From: Treponema sp.
GTDB lineage: Bacteria; Spirochaetota; Spirochaetia; Treponematales; Breznakiellaceae
Reading direction: 5' to 3'
Assembly (NCBI GenBank): GCA_031257695.1
Contig: JAIROB010000190.1
Location: forward strand, 1-5,325
DNA length: 5,325 bases
Shown here: positions 1 to 5,325 of the stretch, in pieces
Layout of the letters: each line of letters opens with the position of its first letter
Numbering within the stretch: position 1 is the stretch's first letter
Made by a program: the position numbers and the translations under genes
Notes under the pieces: generated by a model
Database searches by the model: none
What the model saw: only the letters and a program-made list of their open reading frames with translations
Told to the model about the DNA's origin: nothing

Positions 1-1217
1 TCGTAGTTGGGATCCCCCTCGTTGTAGTTGATCCCCTCCTTTACCCGGAAAATCTGGATCGGGAATATCGGGGTTTCCCCGTCCCCCAGCCCGGCTTCGG
101 TGGCCAGCAGTATGTTCCGGATAACCATCCGGCCTTCCGGGGAGCTGTCGGTGCCGTAATTTATAGAAGAAAAGGGTATCTGAGCGCCCGCCCGGCTGTG
201 CATGGTGTTGAGATTGTGGATCAGCGCCTCCATGGCCTGATAGGCGCTGCGATCCGTCTCTTTCAGCGCCGAGGACAGGGCAAATTCCTGGGCCTGTTTG
301 ATGGTGTCCGCATCCAGGTAGCGGGCCAAAATCAGCGCCTCCGCCCGGCAGTACTCCCCGGAGCCGCTGAGCCTGGGCCGCAGGGGGCCGCCGAACAACT
401 CCGCCTTGAGCGCCGCCTCCAGTTCCTCCGCCCGGCCAAAGGACAGGAGTTCCAGCGCCTTCACTAAATTTTGCCGGTACAGCTTCACATAGGTCTTGGC
501 CACCCCCGGAGCCAGCCCCCGGTCAAAATTGGGGATGCTCTGCCCCCCATGCTGATCGTTCTGGTTCGACTGTATGGCGATGCAGGCCAGCGCCGAATAG
601 CTTCGTATATCGTTCGGCTCCCGGATGGCCCCGTGGCCTGTTCCAAAGCCGCCGGTAAAGAGCTTGTTAATGTCAATTTGGCAGCAGGTGGTGGTGAGGG
701 TGAGGAAATCCAGGTCGTGAATGTGGATGTCCCCTTCACGGTGGGCCGCGGTATGGAGGGGGTTGAGGATAAACAACTCGTTGAACTGTTTGGCTCCCTC
801 GGACCCGTACTTGAGCATATGCCCCATGGCGGTGTTGCCGTCGATATTGGCGTTTTCCCGCTTTAAGTCGTTGTCCTCGGCATCCTTGAGGGTGAGCTCC
901 TCGTAGGTACGCATCAGCCGGGTGTTCATTTCCCGGATCCGGGTCCGTTCCGCCCGGTACAGGATGAATTTTTTCGCCGCCGCGCCCAGGCCGCTTTCGA
1001 TCAGTATCTGTTCAACCGTATCCTGGATCTCCTCCACCGCGGGAATTCGGCCCTGATACGCGGCCTCAAGCCGGTTTACGGTCCGCTCGGAAAGTTCCAT
1101 GGCTTCCTCCCATTCCATGGTCCCGGCGGCCATTCCCGCCTTGTAAATGGCATTGGTGATTTTCTCAATATTGAACGGGGCTTCCCTTCCGTCCCGTTTC
1201 AAAATCCTCGTAGGCAT
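1..1217 (-). CDS. nrdD: Anaerobic (class III) ribonucleoside-triphosphate reductase, N-terminal 405 codons; C-terminus off the left edge
   Basis: Reduces ribonucleoside triphosphates to dNTPs in the cytoplasm under anaerobic conditions. The enzyme uses a glycyl radical installed by the radical-SAM activase NrdG. Reading the minus strand from ATG at 1217 gives an unbroken frame to the window edge. Residues 1-92 match an ATP-cone: ILKRDGREAPFNIEKI at 5-20, then an I..TVEQIL..SG segment and FILYRAER at 84-91. This cone is the allosteric ATP/dATP site that tunes overall activity. The catalytic barrel follows: HIHDLDF, then TTTCCQIDINKLF with Cys178-Cys179, where E. coli Cys175 lies; GGQSIPNFD at 224-232; PFSSINYGTD at 348-357; and IFPIQIF near 384-390. 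The family is usually about 700 residues, so the glycyl-radical and zinc regions are not visible, and nrdG may lie beyond. The start is fixed by a strong Shine-Dalgarno six bases upstream and by the ATP-cone beginning at once. Family assignment is secure; the reductant subclass cannot be judged from this half. Confidence 0.96.
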   Translation of the reverse strand, partial: MPTRILKRDGREAPFNIEKITNAIYKAGMAAGTMEWEEAMELSERTVNRLEAAYQGRIPAVEEIQDTVEQILIESGLGAAAKKFILYRAERTRIREMNTRLMRTYEELTLKDAEDNDLKRENANIDGNTAMGHMLKYGSEGAKQFNELFILNPLHTAAHREGDIHIHDLDFLTLTTTCCQIDINKLFTGGFGTGHGAIREPNDIRSYSALACIAIQSNQNDQHGGQSIPNFDRGLAPGVAKTYVKLYRQNLVKALELLSFGRAEELEAALKAELFGGPLRPRLSGSGEYCRAEALILARYLDADTIKQAQEFALSSALKETDRSAYQAMEALIHNLNTMHSRAGAQIPFSSINYGTDSSPEGRMVIRNILLATEAGLGDGETPIFPIQIFRVKEGINYNEGDPNY

Positions 1218-1223
1218 AAAACT

Positions 1224-1229
1224 CCTCCC
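1224..1229 (-). promoter_or_regulatory. Shine-Dalgarno of nrdD
   Basis: On the minus strand the sequence GGGAGG-AGTTTT-ATG places a full GGAGG (1228-1224) six bases before the ATG at 1217. This decides the nrdD start. It also contrasts with the rightward gene at 1484, which has no such site. Confidence 0.9.
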
Positions 1230-1271
1230 TCCCATCGCCGCTAAAATTTTTACTTTTGAAGCCAAACCTGC

Positions 1272-1301
1272 TTTCCCAAAAGCTGAAGCTTTGGGGGGAA
1301 A
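1272..1301 (-). other. Imperfect hairpin in the nrdD 5' leader
   Basis: An inverted repeat reads CCCAAAAGC (1275-1283), loop TGAA, GCTTTGGG (1288-1295). It makes eight pairs with one bulged A. Outer TTTCCC (1272-1277) can alternatively pair with GGGAAA (1296-1301). It lies inside the predicted nrdD leader, about 55 bases upstream of the start codon. On the minus strand it is not followed by a T-run, so it is not an ordinary terminator of nrdD. On the plus strand a run of six T (1303-1308) follows, so it could stop rightward antisense transcripts. A nearby GGTTTGG on the minus strand (1268-1262) could compete for one arm. The pairing is seen directly; any regulatory role is inference. Confidence 0.4.
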
Positions 1302-1334
1302 CTTTTTTCATTGTTTATATTTCGGATGAAACAT

Positions 1335-1350
1335 ACACACTATATAGCGT
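1335..1350. promoter_or_regulatory. NrdR-box-like operator 1 of nrdD (downstream of -10)
   Basis: The 16-mer ACACACTATATAGCGT agrees with the NrdR-box consensus acaCwAtATaTwGtgt at 14 of 16 positions by hand alignment. It falls just downstream of the predicted -10, covering roughly +3 to +18 of the nrdD transcript. NrdR is an ATP/dATP-binding zinc-ribbon/ATP-cone repressor that controls ribonucleotide reductase genes in many bacteria. The nrdR gene itself is not in the window. The match quality and position are seen directly; binding is inferred. Confidence 0.7.
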
Positions 1351-1358
1351 CTTTTCAC

Positions 1359-1387
1359 ATGATAGTACCCTATCTGTAGCGCGTCAA
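1359..1387 (-). promoter_or_regulatory. Sigma70-type promoter for nrdD
   Basis: On the minus strand TTGACG (1387-1382) and TATCAT (1364-1359) are separated by exactly 17 bp. Each hexamer differs from consensus at one position. Transcription would start near 1352, giving a leader of about 135 nt before the nrdD ATG. Both NrdR-like boxes overlap or abut this promoter. An inverted repeat CGGG-AAT-CCCG (1388-1398) lies immediately upstream of the -35; its meaning is unknown. Confidence 0.65.
1367..1382. promoter_or_regulatory. NrdR-box-like operator 2 of nrdD (between -35 and -10)
   Basis: This weaker 16-mer, ACCCTATCTGTAGCGC, matches the NrdR-box consensus at 11 of 16 positions but keeps the C-W-A-T...T-W-G core. 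It starts exactly 32 bp from box 1, leaving a 16-bp gap, which is about three helical turns. That is the spacing typical of tandem NrdR boxes. It sits in the -35/-10 spacer of the predicted nrdD promoter. On its own it would be unconvincing; the spacing and placement raise confidence. Confidence 0.55.
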
Positions 1388-1469
1388 CGGGAATCCCGGA
1401 GAATTTAGCAGAAATTTGAAATTTTGTGTCAAAAAAACGGAAAATCAAAAATTCGGCTTAAAAATACCG

Positions 1470-1475
1470 TATATT
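1470..1475 (+). promoter_or_regulatory. Candidate -10 element for the DUF2804 gene
   Basis: TATATT lies in AT-rich DNA and ends eight bases before the ATG at 1484. No good -35 hexamer is visible at 16-18 bp upstream. If this element is used, transcription would begin at or within a couple of bases of the ATG, giving a leaderless mRNA. This is consistent with the absence of a Shine-Dalgarno. Confidence 0.35.
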
Positions 1476-1483
1476 AAAAAGAC

Positions 1484-2545
1484 ATGTATACGCGGGAAAT
1501 TCTACCCCCCCGGGAAGCCCCAATAGACAATGGAGCGCCCCTCCAGGGAACCTGGAACGAGGCCTTCCGTGAGGTGGATCTCCTGGAGATTCGCCGGCCC
1601 TTTTCATTTCCCCTTCCCCGGGGTTTGTGCAATATGCGGATAAAGGAATGGGAATCCTTCGCCATCCAGGACGATCATGTGTATCTGGAAGCGTTTTTGG
1701 CGAATATTAAATATTACCGGGTCGCCCAGGTGCTTCTTTACGATAAGGAAACCGGGGAACGGCTGCGGTTCAACAAGGTCATACCCCTTGGCGGGTGGCG
1801 CCTTCCCCGGAGCCTCTGGAATTCCTCGGTCTATAGCCGCTCCTACGGTTTTTTTTTCAACATCCACAGTTGGCTGGACGCCACTATCATCAAGACGGAC
1901 CTCGATATTGAGGCCACCCGTCAGAGGCCCTCCTTTACAGCGCACCTGGAGTACCGCCTGAGCGACCTGAAAACCCCTCCCATGGCGGTGTGCCTGCCCT
2001 TTTCGGACCGGCGCTGTATGTACGCCTACAAGACTTTTTCCGCGATTCAGGGGGACATGGTCTTTGGGGGCAGGCATATTTCCCTGGATCCGGCAAAAGC
2101 GCGGGGGATATTTCGGGATTATAAGGGCTATTTCCCCTACCGGATGAATTCAACCTGGTGCAACGCGTTCAGCGGGGGACAAACGCCCCAAAAAACGCTT
2201 CGATTTGGTTTCAGTATCGCCGAAAATCAAACCAGGGAAACCTTTAAGCACAACGAAAATGTCCTTTGGGAAGAAGGGGGGGCCATGACGCCCCTGCCGC
2301 CGGTCCGGATAACCATGCCCGAGGGTCTTGAATCGGACTGGGTAATCCAGGACATGGAAGGCATGGTGGATCTGACCTTTAGCCCCCAGGAGCATATACG
2401 AAATTCTTTCAATTTGCTCCTTACCCGGTGGGAATATCATACCCCCATGGGTTATTATAATGGTATGGTGGCGAATGCCGAGGGCAAACAGATTCCGGTG
2501 CACAATCTCTGGGGGTCAGGTGAAAAACTCTATCTGCGGGTATAG
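1484..2545 (+). CDS. DUF2804 family protein
   Basis: A 353-residue protein that I match to the DUF2804 family (usually about 330-360 residues) by its pattern of motifs. These are an N-terminal REILPP segment, MRIKEWESF at 51-59, a DYKGYFPY...W segment at 212-225 in the place of the family's D-W-G...W motif, and GFSIAENQTRETFKHNENVLW. A C-terminal run starts near DWVIQDMEG and ends in LWGSGEKLYLRV. The family has no established function; its alternating strand-like segments suggest a beta-rich fold. No signal peptide or membrane span is evident, so it is probably cytosolic. ATG 1484 is the first possible start, because TAA lies in frame at 1475. It also retains the family N-terminus, although no Shine-Dalgarno precedes it. 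The gene diverges from nrdD and is followed after 2 nt by the 695-aa gene, so the two are probably one operon. A run of nine T (1849-1857) encodes Gly-Phe-Phe-Phe. Confidence 0.85.
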   Translation: MYTREILPPREAPIDNGAPLQGTWNEAFREVDLLEIRRPFSFPLPRGLCNMRIKEWESFAIQDDHVYLEAFLANIKYYRVAQVLLYDKETGERLRFNKVIPLGGWRLPRSLWNSSVYSRSYGFFFNIHSWLDATIIKTDLDIEATRQRPSFTAHLEYRLSDLKTPPMAVCLPFSDRRCMYAYKTFSAIQGDMVFGGRHISLDPAKARGIFRDYKGYFPYRMNSTWCNAFSGGQTPQKTLRFGFSIAENQTRETFKHNENVLWEEGGAMTPLPPVRITMPEGLESDWVIQDMEGMVDLTFSPQEHIRNSFNLLLTRWEYHTPMGYYNGMVANAEGKQIPVHNLWGSGEKLYLRV

Positions 2546-2547
2546 GT

Positions 2548-4635
2548 ATGGCAAAGCAAAAAGCTGTCTATGAACCCGGCGAATTGGACCGGGTACGGGA
2601 AAAATTAGGGGTCCTCGATCCGGCGGAGGCAAAGCGGATGGCCGGGCTGCTGGGGGGAGAAGTGGGGGTTGAAAAAGCCCCGGCTCCTTTCCCGGCCTCT
2701 TCCCCGCCCCCTAAGGCCAGGACCGAAACCGTGGATCTCCACGTAAAGGGCAAACCCGCCGGCGTCCGGCCCGGACGGCGTCCGGAACCGCCCCTCCCCA
2801 TAGAGACCGGGGAGGACGAGGATTTTAAGCTAAAGCAAAAAAAACCGAACCCCGCGGACGATCCCGCAACGCCCGTCAAACTGGGCTACTGGGAACGGGT
2901 AAAAATGGACCGCCTGGCGGGATCTGCGGAATTCGACATTAAGAGCCCCATTCAGGTGCTGCGTTCCGTGCTCTCCTTTTTCTCAAAACCCGCGGATCTG
3001 GTAAGCCCCGTCTTTGTAAACAAACGGATGAACGAATATTACAAGCACATCGAGCTTATGGTTACCGTTACCCGGGCGCTGCTGCCCCGGAACAGCATAC
3101 TGCGGAACGAGCGGTTTAAACGGATATCCCCCCCCGCCTACGCTATAGTGGATCTGTTCCGCCAATGGAACATTGAAAAAATCACCGGAGATTTGGCCAT
3201 ACTCCAGGCCAACCCCCGGGGCGTCAAGGTGGAGGATTTTACGGAAATTCTCAAGATCATCTATAGGCCCCTCTTCCTTATTGAACAATTGGATCTGGAA
3301 AATCATATCAAAGGATCCTATCGCCTGCTCTACAAGATCCTCTTTATTGAAAACCCCGCGGAGGCGATTAACCAGCGCCAGGAGCAGATCCGTTCCGCCA
3401 TGGCCGCCTTTGACATAATCCGGCGGGACGTGCGGTTTCTGCTGTACCCTCTGCTTCTCAAGCTGCTGTCCGACAAGCTCCTGGGCTACAACGCCTTTTT
3501 TTCCGAGCGGCGCAACCGGTTCATGGCCTTCCTTGGCGTAACCGAGGCGGATCGCCTGCAGCCCAATCCCCTTATCAAGGAAAGCGAAGTCACCGAGGAG
3601 ATGGTCGTCGGGGGCGATCAGAGGGATTCCTCCGAAGGCGGAAACAAGGACGGATCAGAACTCAGCGCCGAGCAGAAGGAAGAGCGGGCCCTGCAGGAAG
3701 CTGAACGAAGGGCCGTGGACCGGGGTCTTGATACCCTGGAAACCCTGTTCCCTAAGGCAGGCTGGGATAAGATCGACGAGTACCCCGATTTCTTCCCCTA
3801 CTTTTCCGACATCTTCGACCTGGGAAAAAACTACGCGCTTATCCCCCCCACGGACCCCCTCCAACAGGTGATAATCCTCACCCGCATCCTGGAGGAGCTC
3901 CTCTTTGGGCTCCGGTACGTAACCTTTAGTTCCGTCATCAATGCTGACGGCACAGTGGAAAACATTGAAGAGGCCATGGTAGATATTATGACCAACTGGC
4001 ACTTCTACTATGACGAAGCGTTTAGCAAGGAATACCTCCCCCGGCTGGCGGAATATTGCCGCATCCTGGACAGCCCCGCGGAATCCCGGACTTCCCCCTA
4101 CGCGAAACGGCTGATCAACGAACTCCACTGGACCAAGCGGCTCTACTTTCTCCCCTACTACCGGTTTGAATCAAGCTCCCCGCCGCCTTTCCAGAAAAAG
4201 GACGTGGACGCGCTGTACCCGGAGATACGCCGCCTCAGAAAGCGCCTTACCGCGGTGGCCTCGGGGATTGAGCACGGGCTTAAAGCAGGGGGCCCCAGGG
4301 ACAACACCCACTGCGACGGCATAGAAAATCCCTGGGAAAACTATAACTTCCAGGTCCCCAATCCGGTGTCAATCCGGCTGGACTCGCTGCTTGGGCCGAA
4401 GCGCACCAACGCCAGCCTGATATTCTATACCCTGGCGGTAACCGTGGCGCTGGACTACCTGGTGAACAACGAGAGCAGTTGGGCTTACAACGACGACCGC
4501 CCTTCCGTTCTGTTCCGCAGCGTGGACAACGCCGGCATTACCCCGGCCTTTGGGGTCGACACAAAAATTGACACCGAAGCGCTCTTCAAGCAGTCCCTCA
4601 AGCAGGGGGGAGGGCAGGCGCCGGCGGCAAATTAA
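2548..4635 (+). CDS. Conserved-looking 695-aa protein of unknown function
   Basis: I do not recognise a family. Residues 1-110 look disordered: rich in Pro, Ala, Gly, Lys and Glu, with a basic stretch around VRPGRRPEPP and a Lys-rich KLKQKKPNP. From LGYWERVKMDRL (112 onward) the protein becomes mostly helical, with leucine- and aromatic-rich amphipathic segments up to about 345. A charged Gly/Ser/Glu/Asp linker with a short coiled-coil-like EQKEERALQEAERRAVDRG stretch runs from about 350 to 393. A second folded part follows, with aromatic clusters FFPYFSDIF and RLYFLPYYRF and a terminal Gln/Gly/Ala tail. No signal peptide, lipobox, clear transmembrane span, P-loop or other catalytic motif was seen, so a cytosolic structural or scaffold-like role is possible but unproven. 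The ATG lies 2 nt after the DUF2804 stop with no convincing Shine-Dalgarno, which suggests translational coupling. The frame is intact throughout with plausible codon use, so it is a real gene. Confidence 0.85.
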   Translation: MAKQKAVYEPGELDRVREKLGVLDPAEAKRMAGLLGGEVGVEKAPAPFPASSPPPKARTETVDLHVKGKPAGVRPGRRPEPPLPIETGEDEDFKLKQKKPNPADDPATPVKLGYWERVKMDRLAGSAEFDIKSPIQVLRSVLSFFSKPADLVSPVFVNKRMNEYYKHIELMVTVTRALLPRNSILRNERFKRISPPAYAIVDLFRQWNIEKITGDLAILQANPRGVKVEDFTEILKIIYRPLFLIEQLDLENHIKGSYRLLYKILFIENPAEAINQRQEQIRSAMAAFDIIRRDVRFLLYPLLLKLLSDKLLGYNAFFSERRNRFMAFLGVTEADRLQPNPLIKESEVTEEMVVGGDQRDSSEGGNKDGSELSAEQKEERALQEAERRAVDRGLDTLETLFPKAGWDKIDEYPDFFPYFSDIFDLGKNYALIPPTDPLQQVIILTRILEELLFGLRYVTFSSVINADGTVENIEEAMVDIMTNWHFYYDEAFSKEYLPRLAEYCRILDSPAESRTSPYAKRLINELHWTKRLYFLPYYRFESSSPPPFQKKDVDALYPEIRRLRKRLTAVASGIEHGLKAGGPRDNTHCDGIENPWENYNFQVPNPVSIRLDSLLGPKRTNASLIFYTLAVTVALDYLVNNESSWAYNDDRPSVLFRSVDNAGITPAFGVDTKIDTEALFKQSLKQGGGQAPAAN

Positions 4636-4661
4636 GGAGGGGGCCAACCCGCCCGCCGGCG
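4619..4661. terminator. GC-rich hairpin at the convergent gene ends
   Basis: CGCCGGCGG (4619-4627) is perfectly complementary to CCGCCGGCG (4653-4661), a nine-pair stem around a 25-nt loop that contains the stop codon of the 695-aa gene. On the plus-strand RNA, two G-U pairs and one A-U pair could extend it. A competing small hairpin, CCGGC (4656-4660) with GCCGG (4667-4671), shares one arm. Neither strand has a following T-run, so this is not a classical intrinsic terminator. It may still mark the transcript ends of two genes that meet tail to tail. Confidence 0.35.
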
Positions 4662-4698
4662 TTTGTGCCGGAAGCAGGAGCGCCGGGACGGGGATGCC

Positions 4699-5325
4699 CT
4701 AATGAAAATCCCCCCAGCGCCTGCCGGTTTCCACGCTGACCCGCAGAGGCGTACGCAGTTTTACTGCGTTTTCCATCACTTCCTTTACCAGTTTTGCCGC
4801 GGCGGGAGCTTCGGCCTTGGGACATTCCAGGATGAGCTCGTCGTGCACCTGTAACAGCAGTTGTGCCGGGCTTTGTTCCCCGGCCAGGCGCCGGTCCAGG
4901 CTGAGCATGGCGGTCTTGACGATGTCCGCCGCGGAGCCCTGGATGGGGGTGTTCACGGCGATCCGCTCGGCCGCGGCCTTTTCGGTTTTGTTCCGGGAGT
5001 TGATCGCCGGGATGTAGCGGCGGCGGCCAAGGATGGTGGAGGCATAGCCGGTTTCTTCGGTTTTTTTGATGAGCCCGTCAATATAACTGCGGATACCCGC
5101 GTAGGTTTTGAAGTAGGCTTCAATAAACGAGGCGGCCTGGGTGCGGGTGATGTTCAACTCATTGGAGAGGCGGAACGCGCTCATGCCGTACATGACCCCG
5201 AAGTTGATGGTTTTGGCTATGCGGCGCTGATCGCTCTGAACCTCCCGCTCGTCTATGCCGAAGATGAGGGCCGCGGTTTGGGCGTGAACGTCCTTGCCCG
5301 CGTTGAACGCGGCGACGAGGTTTGC
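4699..5325 (-). CDS. polA: DNA polymerase I, C-terminal 208 codons; N-terminus off the right edge
   Basis: This is the end of the family A polymerase that fills gaps during Okazaki-fragment maturation and excision repair. The minus-strand frame is open from the window edge to a TAG at 4701-4699. Fragment residues 34-47, RRIAKTINFGVMYG, are motif B (O-helix) with Arg34, Lys38, Phe42 and Tyr46, equivalent to E. coli Arg754, Lys758, Phe762 and Tyr766. QVHDEL at 159-164 is motif C, with His161-Asp162-Glu163 matching E. coli His881-Asp882-Glu883. From the O-helix Phe to the C-terminus is 166 residues, the same as in E. coli, so the fingers-palm end is complete and without indels of net length. The TILGRRRYIP and NTPIQGSAADIVK blocks are also typical. 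Motif A (first catalytic Asp) and the 5' nuclease and 3'-5' exonuclease domains lie outside, so proofreading capacity cannot be judged. It converges on the 695-aa gene with a 63-bp gap. Confidence 0.97.
   Translation of the reverse strand, partial: ANLVAAFNAGKDVHAQTAALIFGIDEREVQSDQRRIAKTINFGVMYGMSAFRLSNELNITRTQAASFIEAYFKTYAGIRSYIDGLIKKTEETGYASTILGRRRYIPAINSRNKTEKAAAERIAVNTPIQGSAADIVKTAMLSLDRRLAGEQSPAQLLLQVHDELILECPKAEAPAAAKLVKEVMENAVKLRTPLRVSVETGRRWGDFH

Noticed and set aside
198..866. Plus-strand open frames of 89 and 131 codons
   Set aside because: They lie antisense to nrdD, whose frame carries clear family motifs throughout; no independent start signal or recognisable product.
1218..1352. 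Cobalamin or other known riboswitch in the nrdD leader
   Set aside because: No B12-box-like conserved segment or other aptamer core was seen, and the leader is short for a cobalamin aptamer; only simple hairpins are visible.
1339..1367. Alternative nrdD promoter using TATAGT (1344-1339) as -10
   Set aside because: The hexamer 17 bp upstream is TACTAT, a poor -35, whereas the TTGACG-17-TATCAT promoter is much closer to consensus.
1604..2503. Minus-strand open frames opposite the DUF2804 gene
   Set aside because: Shadow frames of a GC-rich coding region; the plus-strand product matches a family and the minus-strand ones do not.
3655..4128. 157-codon minus-strand open frame opposite the 695-aa gene
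   Set aside because: No credible ribosome site or domain, and the plus-strand frame is intact over the full 695 codons.
4636..4854. GGAGG right after the 695-aa gene stop, followed by a small plus-strand frame from about 4663
   Set aside because: The frame runs antisense into the conserved end of polA, starts only with a TTG, and its spacing to the GGAGG is too long.
1..5325. Mobile elements, CRISPR arrays, tRNA or rRNA genes
   Set aside because: No direct-repeat arrays, transposase or integrase motifs, terminal inverted repeats or cloverleaf-like sequences were found on either strand.

Overview
The window looks like part of a spirochaete chromosome, most likely a Treponema-type anaerobe. 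That placement is tentative. It rests on an oxygen-sensitive class III ribonucleotide reductase gene, a moderately GC-rich coding style with AT-rich intergenic DNA, and a large protein without a recognisable domain. No rRNA, tRNA, CRISPR array, transposon or phage gene was seen. Coding density is high, and the only sizeable non-coding stretch is about 266 bp.

Layout, left to right. (1) Positions 1-1217, minus strand: the N-terminal 405 codons of nrdD (anaerobic ribonucleoside-triphosphate reductase); the rest lies off the left edge. (2) Positions 1218-1483: a divergent intergenic region. It holds a strong Shine-Dalgarno for nrdD, a leader of about 135 nt with an imperfect hairpin, a near-consensus sigma70-type promoter for nrdD, and two NrdR-box-like palindromes 32 bp apart placed over that promoter. 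It also holds a weak -10 element for the rightward gene. (3) Positions 1484-2545, plus strand: a DUF2804-family protein of 353 aa. (4) Positions 2548-4635, plus strand: a 695-aa protein of unknown function, 2 nt after the previous stop and probably co-transcribed. (5) Positions 4636-4698: a short convergent gap, flanked and partly filled by a GC-rich hairpin. (6) Positions 4699-5325, minus strand: the last 208 codons of polA (DNA polymerase I), which enters from the right edge.

nrdD and polA share the theme of DNA precursor supply and DNA synthesis, but they are separate transcription units and I see no sign of shared control. The nrdD promoter has the architecture expected for repression by NrdR, the global dNTP-sensing regulator of ribonucleotide reductase genes. 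The DUF2804 gene and the 695-aa gene form a tight pair whose job is unknown. The pair is the least explained part of the window, and the operator layout is the best-supported regulatory observation.
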